Assembly (NCBI RefSeq): GCF_001559775.1 | Contig: NZ_LOHX01000152.1 | Span: forward strand, 1 to 64,000 | From: Streptobacillus felis | GTDB lineage: Bacteria; Fusobacteriota; Fusobacteriia; Fusobacteriales; Leptotrichiaceae | Length of the DNA stretch: 64,000 nucleotides | Direction: 5' to 3' | In this document: positions 7,839-19,847 of the stretch, in pieces | Layout of the letters: each line of letters opens with the position of its first letter | Numbering within the stretch: the stretch's first letter is position 1 | Program-made: the position numbers and the translations under genes | The notes under the pieces: generated by a model | The model's input: only the letters and a program-made list of their open reading frames with translations | Databases searched by the model: none | Told to the model about the DNA's origin: nothing

Positions 7839-8753
7839 TTGTCAAAGAAGAATAGTTTATATAAATGGCTAGGATTAATGTTACTAATGCTTGTTGGAGT
7901 TAATTTATTACTTTCTCTAATTTCAACATTCTTTCCAGTAGCATTTGAAAAACCCCATGCTATTATTGAACCACCAGAAGTTTTTTTTAGTATACCTATA
8001 GGTAAATATCTATTAAATATTAATCAAACTGTAATGAATACATGGGCTATTATGTTAGTGATTATAATAATATTGATTTTAGGAACTAGAAATATTAGTG
8101 TAGAAAATCCTGGATTTTTCCAATTAGTACTTGAAGAATATTATAACTTTATTAATAATTCATTCTTAGAGGGATTAGGAAAATACAAATCAAAATTTGC
8201 AGCGTTTTTCTCAGCAATGTTTTCTATGATCTTATTATTAAATGTATCTATGTTCTTATTCCCTTTTGTAGTAATGTGGAAGAAAACAAAACATGGAATA
8301 CTTATTAAACCTTTCTTTAGGACTGCCACTGCTGATATGAATACAACAGTGGGTATAGCGATAGTAGTATTTGTAATATTTATTGGAGCTGCTATATATA
8401 GAATGGGTGTAATGGGATTTATTAAAGAATTATCACAACCATTTGTATTTATGTTACCAATAAATATTATTGGTGAATTTGCAAAACCTATAAATATATC
8501 TATGAGATTATTTGGTAATATGTTTGCAGGACTTGTTATTATGTCTCTAGTTTATGGACTAGCAGTAAAAGATATTTTTCCAAGTATTACTAATAATATT
8601 TTAAAGGGAAGTTTTAGTTTTGCGGTAGGATGGCCAAATATATTACAAGTATATTTAGATTTCTTTATAGGAATTTTACAAGCATTTGTATTTACAGTTT
8701 TATCATCTGTGTATGTAAAACAAATGTTAATTGGGGAAGAGGAAGAAGAATAA
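7839..8753 (+). CDS. atpB: F0F1 ATP synthase subunit a
   Basis: A 304-residue membrane stator subunit that forms the ion half-channels next to the c-ring. The conserved SMRLFGNMFAG segment contains the essential arginine (R223), preceded by EFAKPINI. It has several membrane helices and a long N-terminal extension. Start is TTG 7839, placed by AAAGGAGC about 9 bases upstream. Together with the Na+-type c subunit this suggests Na+ as coupling ion. Confidence 0.96.
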   Translation: MSKKNSLYKWLGLMLLMLVGVNLLLSLISTFFPVAFEKPHAIIEPPEVFFSIPIGKYLLNINQTVMNTWAIMLVIIIILILGTRNISVENPGFFQLVLEEYYNFINNSFLEGLGKYKSKFAAFFSAMFSMILLLNVSMFLFPFVVMWKKTKHGILIKPFFRTATADMNTTVGIAIVVFVIFIGAAIYRMGVMGFIKELSQPFVFMLPINIIGEFAKPINISMRLFGNMFAGLVIMSLVYGLAVKDIFPSITNNILKGSFSFAVGWPNILQVYLDFFIGILQAFVFTVLSSVYVKQMLIGEEEEE

Positions 8754-8773
8754 AATATTAGGAGGAAATTAGA

Positions 8774-9013
8774 ATGGATGCATCAATAATTAAAGCAGCA
8801 GCATTATTAGGAGCTGGTATAGCAGCTTGTGGAGGAATAGGAGCAGGATTAGGGCAAGGACTTGCAACTGCGGCAGCAGTAGAAGCTGTAGCAAGACAGC
8901 CAGAAGCAAAAAATGATGTAATGGCAACATTATTCATAGGGTGTGCGATTACAGAGTCTACAGGAATATTTGCATTAATCATAGCACTTATTTTAGCTTT
9001 AATAAAAGGATAA
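8774..9013 (+). CDS. atpE: F0F1 ATP synthase subunit c, Na+-binding type
   Basis: A 79-residue hairpin proteolipid forming the rotor ring. Helix 1 has the glycine motif GIGAGLGQG; the polar loop is RQP at 41-43. The ion site Q28, E61, S62 and T63 (GQG in helix 1, TESTG in helix 2) matches the Na+-binding signature described for Ilyobacter tartaricus (Q32, E65, S66, T67), so the ring probably carries Na+ rather than H+. AGGAGG precedes the ATG. Confidence 0.97.
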   Translation: MDASIIKAAALLGAGIAACGGIGAGLGQGLATAAAVEAVARQPEAKNDVMATLFIGCAITESTGIFALIIALILALIKG

Positions 9014-9028
9014 TAAAGGTGGAATGTT

Positions 9029-9532
9029 ATGGAACAAAATAATAATTTAATTACCATTGATATATTAATGATAGTTCAAATAATTAACTTTTTTATATTA
9101 GTTTATGTTTTTCATAAATATTTCTATAAAAAAATTGGTAAAGTAATAGAAGAAAGAAAAAAAATTGCTTTAAAAGAACTTGAAGTAGTAAAAGAAGAAA
9201 GAGAAAAATTAGAAGAACAAAAACAAAATTATGAAAAACTTAGAAAAGAAGCTAAAAGACGTGCTAATGATATTATTATAAAAGCCGAAAGACAAGCTGA
9301 TGAAAGAAAAGAGCAAATACTTGATAATGCAACGTTAACTCGTGATAGAATGATAATGCGTGCAGAATCAGAAGTATTAAAATTAAGAGAAAGTATTAAA
9401 GAACAATTACAAAAAGAAATGAGTCAAATGGCAACAGAACTTGCCGAAAAAATTATTAAAGAAAATATAGAAAAAAACCCAGAAATAATTGATAAGAGTA
9501 TTGATAAGTTTATCGATGAAGTAGGTGAATAG
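9029..9532 (+). CDS. atpF: F0F1 ATP synthase subunit b
   Basis: A 167-residue peripheral stalk subunit with one N-terminal membrane helix (about 10-27) followed by a long charged helix (30-150) rich in Lys and Glu that dimerises and contacts delta and F1. Length and topology are standard. It lies 15 bases after atpE, and the atpH start immediately follows its stop. A ribosome site for atpH lies in its last codons. Confidence 0.95.
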   Translation: MEQNNNLITIDILMIVQIINFFILVYVFHKYFYKKIGKVIEERKKIALKELEVVKEEREKLEEQKQNYEKLRKEAKRRANDIIIKAERQADERKEQILDNATLTRDRMIMRAESEVLKLRESIKEQLQKEMSQMATELAEKIIKENIEKNPEIIDKSIDKFIDEVGE

Positions 9533-9533
9533 T

Positions 9534-10055
9534 ATGGATAATATTTCTATATCTAGAAGATATGCAGAGGCAATATATAATGTTGCTGAAGAAAAAGATG
9601 AAGTTTTTGAAGTGTTTGAAATGCTTAATGTAATACTTGAGCATATAGAACATGATGATGACTTTAAAAAATTTCTTAGTTATCCAATAATAACTAAAGA
9701 AGAAAAAAAAGATTTAGTAAATAGAATATATAAGGATATAAAAAATGGTCCTTTAGAAATTCTAGATTATTTAATAGAAAAAGACAGATTATTACACATT
9801 AAAGAAATAAATGAACAATATAGTAAAATATATTATGAAGCTCATAAAAAACTAATAGTAACAGCAATATTTCCAAAAGAATTATCTTTTGATCAAAAGG
9901 AAAAATTAAGAAAAAAACTTGTAAAGATGAAACAAAAAGAAGTTGTTATACACTATAAAGTTGATAAAGACTTAATAGGTGGAGGAATAATAAAAATTAA
10001 CGATGATGTAATAGATGGTTCGATTAAGACTCAAATTAAAGAATTAAAACGTTAA
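9534..10055 (+). CDS. atpH: F0F1 ATP synthase subunit delta
   Basis: A 173-residue OSCP/delta subunit linking the peripheral stalk to the top of F1. The N-terminal helical domain starts SISRRYAEAIYNVA, and the C-terminal part has the family pattern VDKDLIGGGIIKINDDVIDGSI. ATG 9534 is chosen over an in-frame GTG 9 bases upstream because AGGTGAAT at the end of atpF positions the ribosome there. Confidence 0.95.
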   Translation: MDNISISRRYAEAIYNVAEEKDEVFEVFEMLNVILEHIEHDDDFKKFLSYPIITKEEKKDLVNRIYKDIKNGPLEILDYLIEKDRLLHIKEINEQYSKIYYEAHKKLIVTAIFPKELSFDQKEKLRKKLVKMKQKEVVIHYKVDKDLIGGGIIKINDDVIDGSIKTQIKELKR

Positions 10056-11579
<1,524 letters not shown>

Positions 11580-11594
11580 TGAAAGGAGAAACAT

Positions 11595-13887
<2,293 letters not shown>

Positions 13888-13889
13888 TT

Positions 13890-14282
13890 ATGGAAAAAAA
13901 AGATTTTTTTACATTGAAAGTAGTAACTCCAGAAAAGATAGAATATTTATCAAAAGAAACTAAATATATTAAAGTTAGAACTATAAGGGGAGATATTGGA
14001 ATTTTACCTAATCATACTAACTTTATGAGCTCTCTTGGTGAAGGATTAATGCTTTTAAGAACATCAGAAGAAGAAAAGACTTACTATATTAGTGGTGGTT
14101 TTTTAGAAGTTAATCATAATTATGTAACTGTTATGGCAGAAGAAGCTATGCTAGCAGAAAGTGAAGAAGAATATAAGAAAATTAAACAAGAAAAACTTGA
14201 AGAGGCAATAGCAGCTAAGAAAAAAGAAGATCAAGATATACTTGGAACTAAAAAGAGATTACAAGATAGTTTACTTAGATAA
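13890..14282 (+). CDS. atpC: F0F1 ATP synthase subunit epsilon
   Basis: A 130-residue subunit with an N-terminal beta sandwich (LKVVTPEKIEYL, GDIGILPNHTNFMSSL) and a C-terminal charged helical hairpin (105-130) that can inhibit ATP hydrolysis. It ends the atp operon, followed directly by a terminator. Confidence 0.96.
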   Translation: MEKKDFFTLKVVTPEKIEYLSKETKYIKVRTIRGDIGILPNHTNFMSSLGEGLMLLRTSEEEKTYYISGGFLEVNHNYVTVMAEEAMLAESEEEYKKIKQEKLEEAIAAKKKEDQDILGTKKRLQDSLLR

Positions 14283-14305
14283 AAAAGAGGTATTACCTCT
14301 TTTTT
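14281..14305. terminator. Bidirectional terminator between atpC and hydrolase gene
   Basis: An 11-base stem (AAAAAAGAGGT with ACCTCTTTTTT) and 3-base loop with T-runs on both strands serves the convergent atp operon and the minus-strand operon. Confidence 0.88.
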
Positions 14306-15320
14306 ATTTATTATGTTGAGATTTTAAAAATTCAGAAATATGCTTAACTTTATCCTTTTGGGCATTTTCATTATCTTTAATATTACCACCGGTTCTAAGT
14401 TTCATATTTCCTATATTAATAATACCATTACCTTCGAATATATGACCTGCATTTTTATATGTTTTTAAAATAACACTAGGTTTTTGTTTTTTTATTTTTA
14501 AAGACATATTGTAACTATCCCATAATTTATCATCTTCCCCAGTTATTATTAGAATATTAGTCTTAAGATCTTTAATTGGAATTAACTTTGTTGTTGCATT
14601 AGTATCAACTTCTATAGCTTTATTATATAGATTACTAAAAGATATAGGTAAAGATATAATTCTTGGTATTATTATATCTTTTAATATAACTGAAAAAGGA
14701 ACTTTTTGTGTATCTATATATGGAAGTTCTTCATCTTTAAAAGTCCATGATGAACCATTTTTTTCAAAATCTAGACCTGAAAAGTTATATGCAGAAGGTG
14801 CTAACAATATTAGATTAGATATATCTTCATATTTATTAGCTAAATTTAGAGCATATTCAGCACCTTTTGAGGCACCTAATACTGTAATTGGATTCTTATC
14901 TATATTATTTTCTTCTATATATTTTAGTACATCTTCAAATTGTTCAAGTGGAATATTGATTAAAGTTTTTTGTTGATTTTTTTGTCCAAACATGAAAACA
15001 GCTAATACTTCATAGCCCTCTTTTACAATTCTTTCGGCTTCCCAAAAATTGGGGCTTCCTTCTGAACCTCCGTATGTAATTACTATCCCTTTATATTTTT
15101 TTTCTGTAGGTTTTAGATGAAAACCTTGGAAAGTATTAAAGTCAACTTTTTTAACTGTTACATTTTCTATAGTTTTATTATACAAATCTTCTAGGTTTTT
15201 ATTAGATGAAGTTTCACTTTTATACTTATAGTTATTATATATTCTTAATAGTGTTATTATAGTAAATAATACTATGATGATTAAAAATATTTTTTTAAAA
15301 ATTGCTAAGATTAATTTCAT
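14304..15320 (-). CDS. Membrane-anchored alpha/beta hydrolase, BAAT/acyl-CoA thioester hydrolase-like
   Basis: A 338-residue protein with an N-terminal membrane anchor (about 7-25). The alpha/beta-hydrolase core shows the nucleophile elbow GASKGAE with S151, an acid in GEDDKLWD (D263 or D264) and a histidine in AGHIFE (H293). The arrangement GGSEGSP plus GASKGAE is typical of the BAAT C-terminal domain. Proteins of this type hydrolyse acyl thioesters or transfer acyl groups; in bacteria the substrate is usually unknown. It is the last gene of a LytTR-DUF3021-hydrolase operon, which suggests regulated export or envelope stress rather than housekeeping metabolism. Confidence 0.82.
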   Translation of the reverse strand: MKLILAIFKKIFLIIIVLFTIITLLRIYNNYKYKSETSSNKNLEDLYNKTIENVTVKKVDFNTFQGFHLKPTEKKYKGIVITYGGSEGSPNFWEAERIVKEGYEVLAVFMFGQKNQQKTLINIPLEQFEDVLKYIEENNIDKNPITVLGASKGAEYALNLANKYEDISNLILLAPSAYNFSGLDFEKNGSSWTFKDEELPYIDTQKVPFSVILKDIIIPRIISLPISFSNLYNKAIEVDTNATTKLIPIKDLKTNILIITGEDDKLWDSYNMSLKIKKQKPSVILKTYKNAGHIFEGNGIINIGNMKLRTGGNIKDNENAQKDKVKHISEFLKSQHNK

Positions 15321-15328
15321 ATTTCCCC

Positions 15329-15754
15329 CTACTTCAATTTTTTATTAATTCTTTCTATTTCTTTTATTTGGTATATGTAGCTAAATATCCATATAATTAA
15401 GTATATAATTATGAAAATTATTATGAAAAATATAAAATTTTCAGCTTTAAACCAACCAAAATAATATCCAATACTAGAAACAGTAAAAAAAGTTGAAATA
15501 AAGTGATAAATAGTTTTTTTATATAATGAAATGTTTTCTAATTTATATATTTCAGAAGAAAGACCTGACGTAATACCTATTATTGCAAATAATATTAGTG
15601 AAACTTTTGTTGCATACATTTCATTTGGAAACTTGCTAATAAATTCTGGATCTGCAAGTAACAATCTATCTTTAGAAAACATAAAAGCAATTGAAGTACC
15701 TATACCTATACCTATTAATCCGTTAAGAAATATATTTTTTATTATTTTATACAT
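15329..15754 (-). CDS. DUF3021 membrane protein, LytTR partner
   Basis: A 141-residue protein with four predicted membrane helices (around 7-27, 50-66, 83-102 and 108-128) and a short charged C-terminus. The pattern matches DUF3021 proteins, which are usually encoded next to a LytTR-domain transcription regulator and act as its membrane antagonist or sensor. It lies 9 bases after the LytTR gene and 8 before the hydrolase. CTCC complements give a good ribosome site. Confidence 0.8.
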   Translation of the reverse strand: MYKIIKNIFLNGLIGIGIGTSIAFMFSKDRLLLADPEFISKFPNEMYATKVSLILFAIIGITSGLSSEIYKLENISLYKKTIYHFISTFFTVSSIGYYFGWFKAENFIFFIIIFIIIYLIIWIFSYIYQIKEIERINKKLK

Positions 15755-15763
15755 TTTAACCTC

Positions 15764-16204
15764 CTATAATCCTATTGAGTTTTTGAAATTTTTTAAATAT
15801 GATCTTGAAACTGTTGTTGTTATACCTGTTTTAGTTTCAAGTTGTATACTACCAAAAAAATTTAAATTTAATTTTTTTATTTCATTTATTGCTATAATTT
15901 CTGAATTAGAAATTCTTATGAATTCTTTTGGATTTAACATCTCTTCTAATTCATATATTTTGTATTTTACTATATACTCATCTTTTTTTGTTGTTAAATA
16001 AACTTTTTTATCTTGTGCATAAAATCTAATTATATCTCTTTTTTCTATTAAATATTTTTTATCATTTTTTATACCTATAAATTTATTTTTATTTTCTGTT
16101 TCTAATAATTTAATTAAATTTTCAATTTCTTTATCTATTTTATTTGTATTTATAACTATGTTAGTTTCTTTTATACTTTCATCAATATTTATCTTTATTT
16201 TCAT
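15764..16204 (-). CDS. LytTR-domain DNA-binding regulator
   Basis: A 146-residue stand-alone LytTR regulator without a receiver domain. The N-terminal 45 residues are variable; the LytTR fold covers about 50-143 (DIIRFYAQDKKVYL, YELEEMLNPKEFIRISNSEIIAINEIKKL, TVSRSYLKNFK). This family binds pairs of 9-base direct repeats through beta-strands. I chose ATG 16204 because GGAGGT lies just before it and overlaps the upstream in-frame ATG at 16216. A matching direct repeat lies upstream of its own promoter, suggesting autoregulation. It is first in a three-gene operon with DUF3021 and a hydrolase. Confidence 0.88.
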   Translation of the reverse strand: MKIKINIDESIKETNIVINTNKIDKEIENLIKLLETENKNKFIGIKNDKKYLIEKRDIIRFYAQDKKVYLTTKKDEYIVKYKIYELEEMLNPKEFIRISNSEIIAINEIKKLNLNFFGSIQLETKTGITTTVSRSYLKNFKNSIGL

Positions 16205-16227
16205 AATTACCTCCATTTCTTACATAT

Positions 16228-16256
16228 ACTATATTATATTATTCTTATTAAATCAA
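16228..16256 (-). promoter_or_regulatory. Promoter of LytTR operon
   Basis: On the minus strand TTGATT (complement of 16251-16256), a 17-base spacer and TATAGT (complement of 16228-16233) precede the ATG at 16204. Confidence 0.55.
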
Positions 16257-16267
16257 TAAATATTGGA

Positions 16268-16297
16268 TAAGTTGTAATCTATTAAGTATAAGTTGTA
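16268..16297. promoter_or_regulatory. Direct-repeat operator, LytTR type
   Basis: Two identical 9-mers TAAGTTGTA at 16268-16276 and 16289-16297 are separated by exactly 12 bases, the geometry known for AgrA-like LytTR sites. The near copy lies 12 bases upstream of the -35 box of the LytTR operon, an activator position, and also between the divergent LytTR and TraX genes. Confidence 0.65.
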
Positions 16298-16353
16298 GTA
16301 AATCAATATATTTTATGTTAGAATATAGTTGAAATTTTACATATATAAAGGAA

Positions 16354-17112
16354 GTGAATAGATATGAAAAAAATTGTAAAATAAGTTTTTCGGCTACAGA
16401 ATTAAAGCTTATTGCAATTATTGCAATGACTATAGATCATATTACTTGGTTAATGTATCCGGGGTTATCTAAGGAATTAGTTCCTATAATTATGCATATC
16501 ATAGGTAGACTTACTGCTCCCATAATGTGGTATTTTATTGCTGAAGGATGTTATTATACTAAGGATATTAAAAAGTATTTTATTAGATTATTTTTTTTTG
16601 CATTAATAAGTCACTTTGCTTTTTGTTTTGGACTTGGAGTACCGTATAATGTCATGGATGGAAGTTTATTTAATAAAACTAGTGTTATGTTTCCTTTATC
16701 AATGGCAGTACTTTTAATTTGGATATTTAAGGAAGATAAATTTAAAAATATTACTAAATATATATGTATATTTATTCTTTGTTTAATAACTTTTGTTGCA
16801 GACTGGTCTTCAATTGCACTTATGATTCCTTTTTTACTATACATGCATAGAGATAATAAAAAGCAACAAATTAAGGATTATTTAATATGGATTAATGTTT
16901 ATTCTATGATATATATATTATTTATTGATAAATTCTATGGAATACTACAGTTTGCTACTCTATTTTCTCTATTTTTCTTGTTAAAATATGATGGAACTAG
17001 AGGTAAGGAAATAGGAAGTAAATGGTTGTTCTATTACTATTATCCAGTACATTTAGTAGTAATAGGTGTTTTTAGAATATATATGTATGGAAATATTTCT
17101 TTAGTTCTATAA
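16354..17112 (+). CDS. TraX-family membrane acyltransferase-like protein
   Basis: A 252-residue polytopic membrane protein of the TraX family (originally the F-pilin N-acetylation protein; chromosomal homologues are common and of unknown substrate). Typical motifs are LIAIIAMTIDHI near residue 20, RLTAPIMWYFIAEGCYYT, and the C-terminal YYYYPVHLVVIGVFR. About eight hydrophobic helices. Start choice is uncertain: GTG 16354 lies only 2-3 bases after AAAGGA, while a better-placed ATG at 16364 is out of frame by one base because of a 7-A run. No conjugation genes are nearby, so a plasmid role is unlikely. Confidence 0.85.
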   Translation: MNRYEKNCKISFSATELKLIAIIAMTIDHITWLMYPGLSKELVPIIMHIIGRLTAPIMWYFIAEGCYYTKDIKKYFIRLFFFALISHFAFCFGLGVPYNVMDGSLFNKTSVMFPLSMAVLLIWIFKEDKFKNITKYICIFILCLITFVADWSSIALMIPFLLYMHRDNKKQQIKDYLIWINVYSMIYILFIDKFYGILQFATLFSLFFLLKYDGTRGKEIGSKWLFYYYYPVHLVVIGVFRIYMYGNISLVL

Positions 17113-17186
17113 TCTGTTTAATAATTTCTAGAAATAATATACAATCTGTGCTAAAATAAAGATGAATAAAAAATAGGAGGTAGAAA

Positions 17187-18884
17187 ATGGTTTTTAAAGA
17201 TTTTGAATACAAAAGGGTTGATATTGAGGAATTAAAAAGCATATACAATAGAATTAAAGAAGATTTAGAAAAATCAGAAAGTTCTGAAAAAGCTGCAGAA
17301 TTGTACTTAGAATTAGATGAATTAAATAAAAAGTTTGGTACAAATTATTCATTAGCATATATCAGAAATAGTATAGATACTACTGATGAATTTTATGCAG
17401 CGGAAAAAGCATTTTATGATGAAAATTTACCTTTAGTTTCTGAATTTAGTAATGAATTAGGTATAGCATTTGCTAATTCTAAATTTAGACCAGAACTTGA
17501 AGAAAGATTTGGTAAATTAGCATTTCAAAAAATAGATTTAGATCTTAAAATATTCAAAAATGAAATAGTAGAAGATTTACAAGAAGAGAACAAGTTAACT
17601 ACAGAGTATGTTAAATTAACTTCTAGTGCTAAAATAATGTTTGATGGAGAAGAAAGAAATCTTTCTGAAATGGTTCCATACACTCAAAATATAGATAGAG
17701 AAGTTAGAAAAGAAGCTGTAATTGCAGTTGGTAAATTCTTTGAAGAAAATATGGAAGAATATGATAGAATATATGATTCTATGGTAAAAGTTAGAGATAG
17801 AATTGCTAAAAAACTTGGATATGAAAACTTTGTTGAAGTTGGATATTTAAGAATGGGTAGATTAGATTACAATGCAAAAGATGTTGCAAATTATAGAAAA
17901 CAAATAAAAGAAAGTGTTGTACCTCTATATGTTGAATTAAGAAAAAAACAAGAAAAAAGAATTAAAGTTGATAAATTAAAATATTATGATGAAGGTATGT
18001 CTTTCTTAACTGGAAACCCTACTCCTAAAGGAGATAGAGAATGGATGGTAGATAAAGCTAAAACTATGTATAAAGAATTATCACCTGAAACTCATGAATT
18101 CTTTTCTAAAATGGTAGAACAAGAATTGCTTGATTTAGATAGTAAAAAAGGTAAACAAGGTGGAGGATACTGTACATCACTTGATTCATACAATATGCCA
18201 TTTATTTTTGCTAACTTTAATGGAACTGCGCATGATGTTGAAGTATTAACACATGAAGCAGGTCATGCTTTCCAATCATATCAAACAATGAGAAATGTTG
18301 ATATATCAGCATATTATTGGCCAACTTCAGAATCTGCAGAAATTCATTCTATGAGTATGGAATTTTTAACTTGGCCATGGATGGAATCATTCTTCAAAGA
18401 AGATATAGATAAATTTAAATATCATCATTTAAGTGGAGCATTTTTATTCATACCTTATGGTGCATTAGTTGATGAATTCCAACACTATGTATATGAAAAT
18501 CCAAATGTAACACCTGAAGATAGAAGAATGAAATGGTTAGAACTTGAAAAAGAATACTTACCAACTAGAGATTATGATGGTATAGAATCTTATGAAAAAG
18601 GATTGTTCTGGTTCAAACAAGGACATATATTTGAAATGCCTTTCTATTACATTGACTATACTTTAGCTCAAGTTATAGCATTACAAATGTGGAAATTAAA
18701 TGGAGAAAATAAAGAACTTGCTTGGGAAAAATACATGAGACTATGTAATTTAGGTGGTTCTAAAACTTTCTTAGGATTATTAGAAGATGTAAAACTTGAT
18801 AATCCATTTGAAAGTGGAAGTATATCTAAAATTATACCTCCAGTAAAAGCTTTCTTAGAAACTATTAATGATGAAAATCTATAA
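17187..18884 (+). CDS. pepF: M3-family oligoendopeptidase (PepF-like)
   Basis: A 565-residue cytosolic zinc metallopeptidase that degrades short oligopeptides. The active-site HEAGH motif lies at 356-360 (THEAGHAFQSY), with a downstream Glu in SAEIHSMSMEF supplying the third zinc ligand. The length and the region GGGYCTSLDSYNMPFIF fit the shorter PepF-related M3 subfamily rather than the about 600-residue PepF. AGGAGGT precedes the ATG, and a terminator follows. It appears to be a single-gene unit. Confidence 0.93.
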   Translation: MVFKDFEYKRVDIEELKSIYNRIKEDLEKSESSEKAAELYLELDELNKKFGTNYSLAYIRNSIDTTDEFYAAEKAFYDENLPLVSEFSNELGIAFANSKFRPELEERFGKLAFQKIDLDLKIFKNEIVEDLQEENKLTTEYVKLTSSAKIMFDGEERNLSEMVPYTQNIDREVRKEAVIAVGKFFEENMEEYDRIYDSMVKVRDRIAKKLGYENFVEVGYLRMGRLDYNAKDVANYRKQIKESVVPLYVELRKKQEKRIKVDKLKYYDEGMSFLTGNPTPKGDREWMVDKAKTMYKELSPETHEFFSKMVEQELLDLDSKKGKQGGGYCTSLDSYNMPFIFANFNGTAHDVEVLTHEAGHAFQSYQTMRNVDISAYYWPTSESAEIHSMSMEFLTWPWMESFFKEDIDKFKYHHLSGAFLFIPYGALVDEFQHYVYENPNVTPEDRRMKWLELEKEYLPTRDYDGIESYEKGLFWFKQGHIFEMPFYYIDYTLAQVIALQMWKLNGENKELAWEKYMRLCNLGGSKTFLGLLEDVKLDNPFESGSISKIIPPVKAFLETINDENL

Positions 18885-18888
18885 TTAT

Positions 18889-18914
18889 AGGATGCCAATT
18901 TGGCATCCTTTTTT
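18889..18914 (+). terminator. Terminator after pepF
   Basis: A 9-base stem AGGATGCCA / TGGCATCCT with a 3-base loop followed by TTTTTT. Confidence 0.9.
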
Positions 18915-18981
18915 ATACTGTATTGCTTTTTTTAAAATTGTGAGGTTTAATATATTGTAATAATATTTTTTGGAGGTTGTT

Positions 18982-19770
18982 ATGAAAAAATTAGAAAACA
19001 AAGTAGTAGTTGTAACTGGTGCAGCAATGGGAAATGGATTTGGTATTGCAAAAGTAATGGGTAAATATGGAGCAAAACTTGTATTAACTGATATAGCCCC
19101 TTTAGATGATGCTGTTAATGAACTAAAAAAATTAGGGTATGAAGCTATGGGTATACATATGGATGTTAGTAATTCTTATGAGGTAAAAAATGGTATAGAA
19201 AAGGTTATTGAAAAATATGGAAGAATAGATACTTTAGTTAATAATGCAGGTATTATTAGATTAGGAAGTTTATTAGAAACTAGTGATGAAATTAGAGATT
19301 TTCATTTTAATGTAAATATTAATGGTGTATGGAATGTTACTAAAGCTGTAATGCCATATATGCAAAAAGAAGGTTATGGAAGAATAGTTAATTTATCATC
19401 TGTAACTGGATTTATGGTTGTTGATAAAGGAGAATGTGCTTATGCTACAACTAAGGCTGCAATTATGGGATTTACAAGAGCTGTTGCAAGAGAAGCTGCA
19501 GAATACAATATCACATGTAATGCTATACTTCCAGGATATATATTGACACCTATGGCAGAACAAATAGCAAATGAATCTAATCCTTCTAATCCAGATTCAG
19601 TTATAGATGGTATTGCAAGTGCTGTACCTTTAGGTCGTTTAGGAACTATAGAAGAAGTTGGAGAAGTTGCAGCTTTTTTAGGTTCTGATGAATCTTCATA
19701 TATTACAGGTACTCCTATAGTAATAGATGGAGGAAGTACATTACCTGAAACTGTGTCAGTAGGGGTATAG
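18982..19770 (+). CDS. ucpA: Short-chain dehydrogenase UcpA
   Basis: A 262-residue classical SDR oxidoreductase. It has the Rossmann motif TGAAMGNGFG, NNAG, catalytic Ser in NLSSVTG, and Y154-x3-K158. The stretches LVNNAGIIRLGSLLETSD and the C-terminal IDGGSTLPETVSVGV closely follow E. coli UcpA, whose exact substrate is not established. ATG 18982 is chosen because TGGAGG lies just before it; the in-frame TTG at 18970 overlaps that site. A weak promoter (TTGCTT-17-TTTAAT, 18923-18951) lies after the pepF terminator. Confidence 0.9.
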   Translation: MKKLENKVVVVTGAAMGNGFGIAKVMGKYGAKLVLTDIAPLDDAVNELKKLGYEAMGIHMDVSNSYEVKNGIEKVIEKYGRIDTLVNNAGIIRLGSLLETSDEIRDFHFNVNINGVWNVTKAVMPYMQKEGYGRIVNLSSVTGFMVVDKGECAYATTKAAIMGFTRAVAREAAEYNITCNAILPGYILTPMAEQIANESNPSNPDSVIDGIASAVPLGRLGTIEEVGEVAAFLGSDESSYITGTPIVIDGGSTLPETVSVGV

Positions 19771-19847
19771 GATTATAAGGTAAATCTAATTGTATTTTAT
19801 AATGATTTATGGTAGTATTTGTATAGTAAAATATGAGGAGTAAAAAA

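Noticed and set aside
8758-9057. Minus-strand open frame over atpE
   Set aside because: Antisense to the c subunit; alanine- and isoleucine-rich as expected from an antisense reading, no start signals.
16354-17112. TraX as evidence for a conjugative element
   Set aside because: No relaxase, pilus or mating-pair genes in the window; chromosomal TraX-family proteins are common.
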